In this document: piece by piece, positions 8,188 to 16,382 of the stretch | How the letters are laid out: each line of letters begins with the position of its first letter | Position numbering within the stretch: position 1 is the first letter of the stretch | Notes under the pieces: generated by a model | Seen by the model: only the letters and a program-made list of their open reading frames with translations | Databases searched by the model: none | Told to the model about the DNA's origin: nothing | Position numbers and translations under genes: made by a program | Assembly: GCA_039819285.1 (NCBI GenBank) | Contig: JBCBSH010000011.1 | Span: 1-39,058 of the forward strand | DNA length: 39,058 bases | Origin: JANQGH01 sp039819285 | GTDB lineage: Bacteria > Pseudomonadota > Alphaproteobacteria > DSM-16000 > Inquilinaceae | Direction of reading: 5' to 3'

Positions 8188-9327
8188 ATGGCCAGCCTGG
8201 TCGTCACCAATGCCCGGATTGTTACCGACACGGCTATCGTGAATGGCGGCTTGCACGTCGATGCCGGTGTCATCCAGGCGATCGACGGCGACGGCCCATC
8301 ACCGCTGTCCGCGGTCGATTTCGAGGGCGATTTCCTGCTGCCCGGCCTGGTCGAATTGCACACCGACAACGTGGAGAAGCACCTGGTGCCCCGTGCTAGC
8401 GTTCGCTGGCCACACCCCTTGGCGGCCATGATTGCCCATGACAATCAGGTGGTCGGCGCTGGCATTACCACCGTTTTGGACGCCATGGCGGTCGGTGAGT
8501 ACCGGCGCGGCGGCGAAAGGCGCGAGATCATCGCCGAGGCGGTGGCTGCTTTGCGCCGGGGCAAGGCGGAGGATCTGTTCCGGGCCGATCACCATCTCCA
8601 TCTGCGCTGCGAGGTGTCCGATGCGGCGGTCGTCGAGATGGCTGAGCCCTATGTCGACGATCCGCTCTTACGGTTGTTCTCGGTGATGGACCACACGCCG
8701 GGCCAGCGCCAGTTCCAGGATTTGGAGAGGTTTCGGCGTTATCGGGTCGGCACCGGCGTTGCCGCGCTGGATGTCGATCGTGAGATCGAGGAGCTGAGGG
8801 CGGCCCAAAGCGATTTCGCCCATCGCCACCGACACATCGTGCTCGGCTGGGCGCGTGAGCGCGGCCTTCCCGTTGCCAGCCACGACGACACGACCGAGGC
8901 GCATATCGCGGAGGCTGTCGCGGACGGCATCGCCATTTCGGAGTTCCCGACCACGCGGGTGGCCGCGCGGCTGGCCAGAGATGCCGGCATCAAGGTGGTT
9001 ATGGGCGGGCCGAACGTCGTGCGCGGTGGGTCGCATTCCGGAAACATTGCCGCGATGTCGCTGGCCGAGGACGGCTTGCTGGACGCCCTGTCGTCGGATT
9101 ACGCGCCCAAGAGCCTGCTGCACGCCGCCTTCCTGGTCGCCAACGACGCCGGTTTGGCGTTGCCTGACGCCATCGCGCTGGTCACGCGCAACCCGGCCGG
9201 CATGTTGGGCCTCGACGATCGCGGCGTGATCGCGGCCGGCAAGCGTGCCGACCTGCTGCGCGTCCGGCTGGTCGACGGCCTGCCGATCGTGCGCACCGTC
9301 TGGGTCGAGGGTGAGCGCGTGCTTTGA
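8188..9327 (+). CDS. phnM: PhnM: alpha-D-ribose 1-methylphosphonate 5-triphosphate diphosphatase
   Basis: A 379-residue amidohydrolase-fold enzyme. In the C-P lyase pathway PhnM removes pyrophosphate from ribose 1-methylphosphonate 5-triphosphate. The family words are intact: LPGLVELHTDNVEKHL (metal-binding His-x-Asp), the HHLHLRCE stretch, SHDDTT, and SSDYAP near the C-terminus. The ATG at 8188 follows AAGGAAAG with good spacing. No other phn gene (phnG-L, phnJ, transporter or regulator) occurs in the 39 kb, so it is genetically detached from the pathway. It may serve a C-P lyase elsewhere in the genome, or hydrolyse another nucleotide-like triphosphate. Confidence 0.9.
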   Translation: MASLVVTNARIVTDTAIVNGGLHVDAGVIQAIDGDGPSPLSAVDFEGDFLLPGLVELHTDNVEKHLVPRASVRWPHPLAAMIAHDNQVVGAGITTVLDAMAVGEYRRGGERREIIAEAVAALRRGKAEDLFRADHHLHLRCEVSDAAVVEMAEPYVDDPLLRLFSVMDHTPGQRQFQDLERFRRYRVGTGVAALDVDREIEELRAAQSDFAHRHRHIVLGWARERGLPVASHDDTTEAHIAEAVADGIAISEFPTTRVAARLARDAGIKVVMGGPNVVRGGSHSGNIAAMSLAEDGLLDALSSDYAPKSLLHAAFLVANDAGLALPDAIALVTRNPAGMLGLDDRGVIAAGKRADLLRVRLVDGLPIVRTVWVEGERVL

Positions 9328-9361
9328 GCGCGATGTCCCGCATTTGCTAAGTTTTTGTGGA

Positions 9362-10354
9362 TCAAGCCGGATTCGGCAAATAGGCCCCGCCGTTCTCCGA
9401 CAGATACCAGTCGACGAAGCTGGGCAGCCCTTCGTCAATCGATGTCGTGGGGTTGAAGCCCAGATCGCGGTGGCTGGCCTCTATGTCGGCATAGGTGCGC
9501 TCGACATCGCCCGGCTGCATCGGGGCCTCGACAATCCGTGCCTTGCGGCCGAGCGCGTCTTCGATCACCGCAACCAGTCTTGTGACCGTCTCCGTCCGGT
9601 GATTGCCGAGATTGTAAAGGCGATGCCCGTCTTCCGGGCCGGGCGGCCGGTCCAGCGCGGCCAGGACACCGGCGACGATGTCGTCGATGTAAGTGAAGTC
9701 GCGCTGCGGCCGGCCACCCTGATACAGCGTGATCGGTTGGTCCGTGGCGATGGCGTGGGTGAACAGATAATACGCCATGTCGGGCCTGCCCCAGGGGCCG
9801 TAGACCGTGAAGAAGCGAAGCCCCGTCAAGGGCATGTCGTAAAGGTTTGAGTAGGCTTCGGCGACAAGCTCGGCCGACCGTTTGCTCGCGGCATAGAGCG
9901 AAACCGGATGGTCGACCCGGTCGTCGACCGAGAACGGCACCTCGGCGTTGGCGCCATAGACCGACGATGAACTGGCATAGACGAAGTGCTCAAGCCGGGG
10001 CAGGCGCCTCGCGGCCTCCAGCATCACGGTCTGTCCCGTCACATTCGCCCGAACATAATCCAGCGGCGCCTCCAGCGAGTGTCGAACGCCGGCTTGCGCT
10101 GCGAGGTGAACGACCCCGGTGATTTCCGGATGGGCATCGATCAGATTACCGACCGCCGCTGGATCGGCGATGTCGGCCTGGATGAAGCGAAACCCTGACT
10201 TGCCCTCGAACTGATCGAGCCGCGCCCGTTTGAGGGCCGATGCGTAGTACTCGTTCAGGCTGTCGATGCCGATCACGGCGTCGCCGCGGGCCAGAAGAGC
10301 CGTCGTTACATGCATGCCGATGAAGCCGGCGGCACCGGTGACCAGCACGGTCAT
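9362..10354 (-). CDS. NAD-dependent sugar-nucleotide epimerase, UDP-glucuronate 4-epimerase type
   Basis: A 330-residue extended short-chain dehydrogenase. The NAD motif GAAGFIG lies at 7-13, the Tyr154-x-x-x-Lys158 pair sits in SLYAASKRS, and the SSSSVYG serine stretch is near 128-134. The N-terminal IDSLNEYYASALKRARL resembles bacterial UDP-glucuronate 4-epimerases (Cap1J/Gla type), which make UDP-galacturonate, and the GRPQRDFTYIDDIVAG block fits the same group. The ATG at 10354 (MTVLVTG) is the natural start; the frame extends upstream only via a TTG. It lies 34 bases after phnM ends, on the opposite strand, and is divergent from the mannose-1-P guanylyltransferase gene. Exact substrate specificity is inferred. 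Confidence 0.87.
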   Translation of the reverse strand: MTVLVTGAAGFIGMHVTTALLARGDAVIGIDSLNEYYASALKRARLDQFEGKSGFRFIQADIADPAAVGNLIDAHPEITGVVHLAAQAGVRHSLEAPLDYVRANVTGQTVMLEAARRLPRLEHFVYASSSSVYGANAEVPFSVDDRVDHPVSLYAASKRSAELVAEAYSNLYDMPLTGLRFFTVYGPWGRPDMAYYLFTHAIATDQPITLYQGGRPQRDFTYIDDIVAGVLAALDRPPGPEDGHRLYNLGNHRTETVTRLVAVIEDALGRKARIVEAPMQPGDVERTYADIEASHRDLGFNPTTSIDEGLPSFVDWYLSENGGAYLPNPA

Positions 10355-10575
10355 GGGCGGCTTAAGGGCCGCCAAGCGGTCGTCTCATGCCGGGACGGCA
10401 AGCGGGTGGGAATCATCATGTCGACACGGCAAGGCATGACCGGCGTCTATAGAGGCGTGTGACATCGACGGCAAGTCGAACACGGCTGCGGAGTTCGATC
10501 GTGCACGGCCATCGCGCGTGCGCTATGTCTGCCCTCGAACCCTCACCCCGGAACCTCTCGATAGCGTCGGTGCCC

Positions 10576-11961
10576 ATGACCGAACCACCTCCCACGCGCG
10601 GCCGGGCCGTACAGCCGGTCATTCTCTCTGGCGGGTCCGGGACCCGGCTGTGGCCGTTGTCCCGGCGTGCCTACCCAAAGCAGTTCCTGGCGCTGACCGG
10701 CGCGCGCAGCCTGCTGGCTGAGACCGTCGAGAGGACGATGCGCTGCCTCCCCAAAGACCGGGGCGGGCTGCCACCGGTTGTCGTCGCCAACGAGGCGCAG
10801 CAGGATCTTGTCGTCACGGCGCTGGCCGAAAGCGCGCAGGGCGATTGCGGGCTTGTCCTTGAGCCGGCCGCGCGCAACACGGCCCCCGCGATCGCGCTTG
10901 CCGCTGGCGTGGCGCTGCGCAACGGCGAAGACCCGCTGCTGCTCGTCTTGCCCTCGGACCATGTTATCGGCCGTGAGGATCGTTTTTGCGAGGCGCTTGG
11001 CAAGGCCGCGCGGGCCGCTGAGGCCGGCCGCCTGGTCACGTTCGGCATCCAGCCGGACCGCCCGGAAACGGGGTATGGCTACATCCGTGCCGGTGGGGCC
11101 TTGGCAGGCCATGACGGTGTTTTTGCCATCGACCGATTCGAGGAAAAGCCGACGCAGGACCGTGCGGCGCATCTGCTGGAAGAGGGCGGCTGGTCTTGGA
11201 ACAGCGGCATGTTCCTGTTCGGCGCGTCGGAGCTTTGGGCGGAGCTGAAACGTACCGCCCCGGATATTGCGCGCCCTGTTGGTGAGGCGATTTCGGCCGG
11301 TTCGGTTTCCCAAGACGGCTTTCGCCCTGCGGCCGAACCGTTCGCAGAGGCGCCGTCGATGCCGATCGATGTCGCTGTCATGGAACGAACCTCGCACGGC
11401 GCCGTCGTTCCCGCCGACCTGGGGTGGAACGATATCGGCAGTTGGCGCGCCCTGCTGGATATCGCGCCGAAAAACCACGAGGGGTCGGTCGTCATTGGCG
11501 ATGTGGAGGCGCGCGAGACGGCGGGCTCGTATCTGCGCAGCGACGGCGTCGCCCTGGTGGCGATCGGTGTCGAAGACCTCGCGGTGATCGCCACGCCGGA
11601 TGCGGTCCTTGTTTGTGATATCAATAAGATCAATTCAGTAAAGAGCGCCGCTGAGAAATTAGACGAACAAGGGCGGCCAGAGGCCCGGTATCCGAGCTTG
11701 GTTCGCAACGGCTGGGGCGTGGTTCGAACCCTTGACCGACATGCCGATGGCGTTGTTCAGAAGATCAGCATCGACCCAGGCGCGACGGCGGAGAGATCGG
11801 GGGCGGTCGGCCAGTTGATCGTCTTGGGCGGCGGGGGCAGGTTGATCATCGACAACACCGACGTCGCGTCGGCAGGCGGCGCCTTGGGTGCGGTCCAAGA
11901 TTTTTACATTGCCGAAGCGGGGGCGTCGGGGCTGGCGCTTTTGGAGATCAGGCCTGATTGA
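10576..11961 (+). CDS. manC: Mannose-1-phosphate guanylyltransferase with degenerate isomerase domain
   Basis: A 461-residue protein. Residues about 14-290 form the nucleotidyltransferase domain that makes GDP-mannose from GTP and mannose-1-P: the loop LSGGSGTRLWPLSR with the following YPKQFL, LPSDHVI, FEEKPT and WNSGMFLF are all intact. The C-terminal ~80 residues align with the cupin domain of AlgA/ManC phosphomannose isomerases (NGWGVVRTLDR, QKISIDPGA), but where those enzymes have the metal-binding block with several His and a Glu (HHHRAEHW type) this protein reads ERSGAVGQLIVL. I therefore expect no isomerase activity. The ATG at 10576 (MTEPPPTRG) is chosen by homology; an in-frame ATG at 10525 is possible. 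GDP-mannose feeds surface polysaccharide synthesis. Confidence 0.9.
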   Translation: MTEPPPTRGRAVQPVILSGGSGTRLWPLSRRAYPKQFLALTGARSLLAETVERTMRCLPKDRGGLPPVVVANEAQQDLVVTALAESAQGDCGLVLEPAARNTAPAIALAAGVALRNGEDPLLLVLPSDHVIGREDRFCEALGKAARAAEAGRLVTFGIQPDRPETGYGYIRAGGALAGHDGVFAIDRFEEKPTQDRAAHLLEEGGWSWNSGMFLFGASELWAELKRTAPDIARPVGEAISAGSVSQDGFRPAAEPFAEAPSMPIDVAVMERTSHGAVVPADLGWNDIGSWRALLDIAPKNHEGSVVIGDVEARETAGSYLRSDGVALVAIGVEDLAVIATPDAVLVCDINKINSVKSAAEKLDEQGRPEARYPSLVRNGWGVVRTLDRHADGVVQKISIDPGATAERSGAVGQLIVLGGGGRLIIDNTDVASAGGALGAVQDFYIAEAGASGLALLEIRPD

Positions 11962-11992
11962 TCCGCTTCCCCGTCGGCCGCGATCGTAACCG

Positions 11993-12583
11993 TTAGACCG
12001 TCAGCGCGTCGGCAAAGGCGAAGGGCGACTGAAATTCGGCCCAGGTTGGCCAGGTCCGGTCTCGGTCACCAACCTGCGCCTGTCCGACGAAGGGTGCGGC
12101 ACCGCCGGCTGTCCAGTCGATGGCGAGCGCCGGATCATTCCAGAGGACACCCCCCTCGTTCTCTGGCGAATAGAAATCGTCGACCTTGTAGAAAACCAGC
12201 GTGTCCGGTGTCAGCGTGCGATAGCCGTGCGCAAATCCCTTGGGCACGAGCAATTGCTCGCCACCCTCGGCTGTCAGACGGACGCTGACCGATTGGCCAT
12301 AGCCCGGCGAGCCGCTGCGGATGTCAAGCGCGACGTCGATAATGGCGCCGCGCAGTACCGAGATCAGCTTCGTCTGCGCATGCGGAGGGCTTTGAAAATG
12401 CAGGCCCCGCACCGTGTCGGCCGCCGCGGAAAAGGCCTGGTTGTCTTGCACGAAGTCGACGCTGAGCCCGTGTTCCCGCCAGCGCGCCTGATTGTAGCTT
12501 TCGGAAAAGAACCCACGCGCATCGCTGAACCGACGGGGCGTGATTTTGAGAATGCCGGGCAGCTTGAAGGTCGTGATGTGCAT
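11993..12583 (-). CDS. rfbC: dTDP-4-dehydrorhamnose 3,5-epimerase-like protein (RmlC family)
   Basis: A 196-residue cupin of the RmlC family, which converts dTDP-4-keto-6-deoxyglucose to its L-lyxo isomer on the way to dTDP-L-rhamnose. His62 in VRGLHFQ is the expected catalytic base, Lys72 follows in QTKLISVL, and Tyr132 in VFYKVDDFYSP is the expected acid; GFAHGYRTL is also conserved. No rmlA, rmlB or rmlD partner is in the window, so it either completes a pathway encoded elsewhere or acts on a different keto-sugar nucleotide. It converges on manC (31 bases) and is divergent from the cysD operon. Confidence 0.88.
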   Translation of the reverse strand: MHITTFKLPGILKITPRRFSDARGFFSESYNQARWREHGLSVDFVQDNQAFSAAADTVRGLHFQSPPHAQTKLISVLRGAIIDVALDIRSGSPGYGQSVSVRLTAEGGEQLLVPKGFAHGYRTLTPDTLVFYKVDDFYSPENEGGVLWNDPALAIDWTAGGAAPFVGQAQVGDRDRTWPTWAEFQSPFAFADALTV

Positions 12584-12603
12584 ATTGGATGGAATACGGG
12601 TTG

Positions 12604-12693
12604 ATTTGCGAGGTCGGTTTGAGATGGCGGCAGCGAGCGGCCGGTCAATCGGTTTTCAAGTTGGCGAGGTCAGGTTGGCGAAATTATGTTGGA
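12604..12693. repeat. Short 14-bp-phased direct repeats upstream of cysD
   Basis: GTTGG recurs at 12660, 12674 and 12688, exactly 14 bases apart; the first two copies extend to GTTGGCGA. GCGAGGTC at 12664 recurs at 12608, which is 56 bases (four times 14) earlier. The repeats sit in the 260-base divergent region between the rmlC-like gene and cysD, so an operator role is possible, but no known binding motif is recognised and degenerate GC-rich DNA could produce this by chance. Confidence 0.3.
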
Positions 12694-12843
12694 GGGCTAT
12701 CGACTCTTGCGGGTGGTGCGGAAAGTGTTCTCCTCGCAAGGGCGCAAACCGGGTCGATCTGTGTTGCACCGGCTGCAATTGCGAAACGGGCCCGATTCGG
12801 CTATCGGAAAGCTGCTAGTGCCACAGGCAAACCAAGGTCCCCG

Positions 12844-13641
12844 ATGACAGCCCATCTAGACGCCCTGGAGGCGCGCTCGGTTTACATTCTGCGCGAGGCC
12901 TTTGCCAGGCTTGAGCCGCTTGGCATGCTGTGGTCGATCGGCAAGGACTCCAACGCGCTGTTGTGGCTGGCGCGCAAGGCGTTTTTCGGCCATGTGCCGT
13001 TTCCGCTGATCCAGCTCGACACTGAGATGGAACTGCCGGAGGTCTACGCCTTTCGCGATCGCCTGGTGGCCGAATGGGACCTGACCTTGAAGGTTGAGTT
13101 GTGCCCGCCGGAGGAGGCGATGGACCAGACCTTGCCGCCGGCGACCCGCTCGGCCGCGCGTAAGACGGAGGGATTGCGGGCACTGCTGGCGCGGGACGGC
13201 TATCGCGGCATCATCGCCGGCATTCGCCGTGACGAGCAGTCGACCCGGGCTAAGGAACGGGTGTTCAGCCCGCGCCGGCTGGACGGCAGTTGGGACTTTC
13301 GCGATCAGCCGCCGGAGTTCTGGGATCAGTACAAAACCGAGGTGCCCGACGGCACCCATGTTCGGATCCATCCGCTGCTGCATTGGACCGAGATCGACAT
13401 CTGGCACTACACCAAGCGCGAAGGCATCCCGGTCGTGCCGCTCTATTTCGCGCGCAACGGCAAACGGTACCGTTCGCTGGGCGAGAAGAACATCACCTTT
13501 CCGATCGACAGCGACGCGGCGACGATCGACGAGATCATCCGCGAGCTGGAAGTGACCCGCACGCCGGAGCGGGCCGGCCGGGCCATGGACCATGAGGCCG
13601 AAGACAGTTTCGAACGCTTGCGCACCAGCGGGTATATGTGA
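12844..13641 (+). CDS. cysD: Sulfate adenylyltransferase subunit 2, short divergent form (CysD/NodP-like)
   Basis: A 265-residue PP-loop ATPase-like subunit that, with CysN, makes adenosine 5'-phosphosulfate from ATP and sulfate. The PP-loop LWSIGKDS, the following LLWLARKAFF, GIIAGIRRDEQSTRAKER and the IHPLLHWTEIDIWHY block are clearly CysD. It is shorter than E. coli CysD (302 residues): the segment after the VPLYFARNG strand lacks about 28 residues, and the usual CWPLTG block is replaced by EKNITFPIDS. The frame is open for 85 codons upstream, but the ATG at 12844 matches the family start. It is the first gene of a tight cysD-cysNC-cysQ operon next to sugar-nucleotide genes. Confidence 0.9.
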   Translation: MTAHLDALEARSVYILREAFARLEPLGMLWSIGKDSNALLWLARKAFFGHVPFPLIQLDTEMELPEVYAFRDRLVAEWDLTLKVELCPPEEAMDQTLPPATRSAARKTEGLRALLARDGYRGIIAGIRRDEQSTRAKERVFSPRRLDGSWDFRDQPPEFWDQYKTEVPDGTHVRIHPLLHWTEIDIWHYTKREGIPVVPLYFARNGKRYRSLGEKNITFPIDSDAATIDEIIRELEVTRTPERAGRAMDHEAEDSFERLRTSGYM

Positions 13642-13643
13642 CC

Positions 13644-15554
13644 ATGACAGGCTATTCCCAAACGGGCCCCGGCCAACAGCTGCAGATCGTCGTGGTCGGC
13701 CATGTCGATCACGGCAAGTCGACCCTGATCGGGCGCTTGCTCTACGACACCGACAGCCTGCCGGACGGCAAGTATGAAGAGGTCAAGGCCGTCAGCGAGA
13801 AGCGCGGCATGCCGATGGAGTGGTCGTTCGTGCTGGACGCGTTCCAGGCCGAGCGGGACCAGGCGATCACCATCGACACGACCCAAATCTGGTTCCGGAC
13901 ACCGGCGCGGCCCTATGTCATCATCGACGCGCCGGGCCATCGCGAGTTTCTGAAGAACATGATCAGCGGCGCGGCCTTGGCTGAGGCCGCCCTTCTGGTG
14001 GTCGATGCGGAAGAGGGGGTGCGCGAGCAATCGCGGCGCCACGCCTACCTGCTGCATTTGCTGGGCCTGCGCCAGGTTGCCGTGGTGGTCAACAAGATGG
14101 ACCGGGTCGGCTATGCCGCCGAGCGGTTCCATGAGGTGAAACAGGAGATATCGGCCTATCTGGACAGTATCGGCCTGTCGCCGACCGCCATCGTGCCGAT
14201 CAGCGCGCGGCATGGCGACAATCTGGCCCGGCCGTCCTACAAGATGAGCTGGTATGACGGGCCGACGGTCTTGGCCGCGCTCGACGGCTTTCACCCGATC
14301 GCGGCACCGTCGGACTTGCCGCTGCGCATTCCGGTGCAGGACGTCTACAAGTTCGACGACCGGCGGATCATCGCGGGCCGGGTTGAAAGCGGTCAGGTCT
14401 CGGTCGACGATCAGATCGTGTTCTCGCCGTCGAACCGCATCGCGACAGTCAAGAGCCTGGAGGCGTGGGGCTCGCCCCAGCCGCCGATCCGCGCCCGGGC
14501 TGGCCAGCCGGTCGGCATCACGCTGGACGAGCAGGTTTTTGTCGAGCGTGGCGACATCATCAGTCATGTCTCATCTGCGCCGGTCTTGAGCAATGTGTTC
14601 CGGGCCACGCTGTTTTGGCTCGGCCACGCGCCGCTTTCCGTGGGCAACCGTTATCGGCTGAAGCTGGCGACGGACGAGGCCTGGGTGACGGTGGAGGCGA
14701 TCGAACACACGATTGATACGCAGACGCTGGCCGATGAAGATGCCGATCATGTCGACCGAAACGGCGTCGCCGAGGTGATCCTGCGCTCGACAGAGATGCT
14801 GAGCCTCGACGCCTATCGCGGTAATCCGGCGACCGGCCGCTGCGTCCTGATCGACGGTTACGAAACCGTCGCCGGCGGCACGATCAGCTTGGAGGGCTAT
14901 CCGGATCAGCGCCGGCAGTCGGGGCCGAAATCGGAGAACCTGACGGCGGTTGAGCATCTCTTGACGGCGGACGGCCGCGGCCGGCGCAACGGCCACCGGG
15001 GGGCGGTGATCTGGTTCACCGGGCTTTCCGGCGCCGGGAAGTCGACCTTGGCGATGCAGGTGGAACAACGTCTGTTCGCGCTCGGCATGCAGGTCTATGT
15101 GCTGGACGGCGACAATGTCCGGCGCGGCCTGAACCGCGATCTGGGATTCGCGCCGGAAGATCGGGTGGAGAACATCAGGCGGGTGGGCGAGGCGGCCGCC
15201 CTGTTCGCCGATGCCGGCGTCATCGTCATCACCGCCTTCATCTCTCCCTATCGCGGCGACCGGGACAAGGCGCGCGAAGCGGCGGCGGAGGACGGCTTTC
15301 ATGAGGTCTACATCAAGGCCGATCTGGAAACCTGCGAACAGCGCGACCCGAAGGGCCTGTACCGCAAGGCGCGCGCCGGCGAGATCAAGGAGTTCACCGG
15401 CATTTCCGCACCCTATGAGCCGCCGAAAACTGCCGAACTGGTCGTCGACACCATGACCCACGACGTCGGGGCCTCGGTCGACCTGATCGTCGACTACATC
15501 CGCGACCGTCTGGTGATCCGCAACCGGCCAACGGCCGTCGTGACCGGTCGCTGA
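13644..15554 (+). CDS. cysNC: Bifunctional sulfate adenylyltransferase subunit 1 / APS kinase (CysNC, NodQ-like)
   Basis: A 636-residue fusion. Residues about 10-430 are the GTPase subunit of ATP sulfurylase (G1 GHVDHGKST, G3 DAPGH, G4 NKMD); residues about 445-636 are APS kinase, which phosphorylates adenosine phosphosulfate to PAPS (P-loop GLSGAGKST, DGDNVRRGLNRDLGF, FISPYRGDR). The G1 loop reads GHVDHGKST, as in EF-Tu, instead of the GSVDDGKST usual in CysN, so this is a divergent branch. The ATG at 13644 starts two bases after the cysD stop; a GTG at 13638 would overlap it. The fusion architecture is that of rhizobial NodQ. PAPS is the donor for sulfotransferases. Confidence 0.93.
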   Translation: MTGYSQTGPGQQLQIVVVGHVDHGKSTLIGRLLYDTDSLPDGKYEEVKAVSEKRGMPMEWSFVLDAFQAERDQAITIDTTQIWFRTPARPYVIIDAPGHREFLKNMISGAALAEAALLVVDAEEGVREQSRRHAYLLHLLGLRQVAVVVNKMDRVGYAAERFHEVKQEISAYLDSIGLSPTAIVPISARHGDNLARPSYKMSWYDGPTVLAALDGFHPIAAPSDLPLRIPVQDVYKFDDRRIIAGRVESGQVSVDDQIVFSPSNRIATVKSLEAWGSPQPPIRARAGQPVGITLDEQVFVERGDIISHVSSAPVLSNVFRATLFWLGHAPLSVGNRYRLKLATDEAWVTVEAIEHTIDTQTLADEDADHVDRNGVAEVILRSTEMLSLDAYRGNPATGRCVLIDGYETVAGGTISLEGYPDQRRQSGPKSENLTAVEHLLTADGRGRRNGHRGAVIWFTGLSGAGKSTLAMQVEQRLFALGMQVYVLDGDNVRRGLNRDLGFAPEDRVENIRRVGEAAALFADAGVIVITAFISPYRGDRDKAREAAAEDGFHEVYIKADLETCEQRDPKGLYRKARAGEIKEFTGISAPYEPPKTAELVVDTMTHDVGASVDLIVDYIRDRLVIRNRPTAVVTGR

Positions 15555-15559
15555 TCGCG

Positions 15560-16327
15560 ATGGCGGGCGACCTTCAGGCCGGCGCCGACCTGGCGCTGGC
15601 ACAGGCAGCCGCGCTGCGCGCGGGCCGCGCCTTGCGCGATCAGCAGGCTGCATTCGGTGATGTCACCGCAACCATCGGCCGAGACGTCAAGGCGGCCGGT
15701 GACAAGGCTGCCGAAGCGATCATCCTCGGCATGCTGCATGATCTGTCGCCGCACCCGATCTTGAGCGAGGAGGCCGGCTGGCATCGCGAAAAAGATGACG
15801 CCGCCGCACCGCACTGGGTGATCGATCCCCTGGATGGCACCGGCAACTATGTGCGCGGCGTGCCGGTTTGCTGCGTCTCGATCGCGCTCATGCACGGTGA
15901 GGCACCCCATCTCGGCGTTGTGTACGACTTCAATCGCGACGAGCTGATCTCGGGCGAGGTCGCTAAGGGCGCCTGGCTGAACGGCCGGGCGATAACCGTC
16001 TCCGACGTATCGGACAAAGCGGCAGGGACGTTGGGCACCGGCTTTACCGTGCGCCGCGACTATTCGCGCGAGGCCCTGACGGAATTCGCCGAACTCGTCG
16101 CGCCCTGGCGCAAGGTGCGGATGATCGGCGCCGCCGCGCTTTCCATGGCCTATGTCGGCATCGGCCGATTCGACGCGCATACGGAGGACAGCACGATGAT
16201 CTGGGACGTCGCCGCCGGTGCCGCGATCGTCGAGGCGGCAGGTGGCCGGGTTCGGATCGATCCTTTGGATGATGCCGGCGTCGTGAACGTCTACGCTGAC
16301 AATGGGCGTCTTCCACTCGAGGGATAG
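15560..16327 (+). CDS. cysQ: Inositol-monophosphatase-family 3'(2'),5'-bisphosphate nucleotidase (CysQ-like)
   Basis: A 255-residue Mg-dependent phosphatase of the IMPase fold. Metal-ligand motifs are complete: Glu-Glu in LSEEAGWH, DPLDGTGNY, and WDVAAGAAIVEAAGG. Sequence alone does not separate inositol monophosphatase from CysQ, but it starts five bases after cysNC, which favours CysQ: hydrolysis of 3'-phosphoadenosine 5'-phosphate, the by-product of sulfotransferases and PAPS reductase. The operon therefore makes PAPS and clears its by-product. A sulfotransferase gene is not present nearby. Confidence 0.85.
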   Translation: MAGDLQAGADLALAQAAALRAGRALRDQQAAFGDVTATIGRDVKAAGDKAAEAIILGMLHDLSPHPILSEEAGWHREKDDAAAPHWVIDPLDGTGNYVRGVPVCCVSIALMHGEAPHLGVVYDFNRDELISGEVAKGAWLNGRAITVSDVSDKAAGTLGTGFTVRRDYSREALTEFAELVAPWRKVRMIGAAALSMAYVGIGRFDAHTEDSTMIWDVAAGAAIVEAAGGRVRIDPLDDAGVVNVYADNGRLPLEG

Positions 16328-16382
16328 TGACGCCCAAAACCCGCCGGGATGCTGTGCGTCCCCGATGGCAAGAGAGGTCGCC

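Noticed and set aside
11715..11745. GGTTCGAACCC resembling a tRNA T-loop
   Set aside because: It lies inside the manC frame, and no acceptor stem or anticodon arm can be built around it.
12589..12843. 85-codon N-terminal extension of CysD
   Set aside because: The frame is open but its peptide has no homology to CysD and contains the repeats; the family start fits the ATG at 12844.
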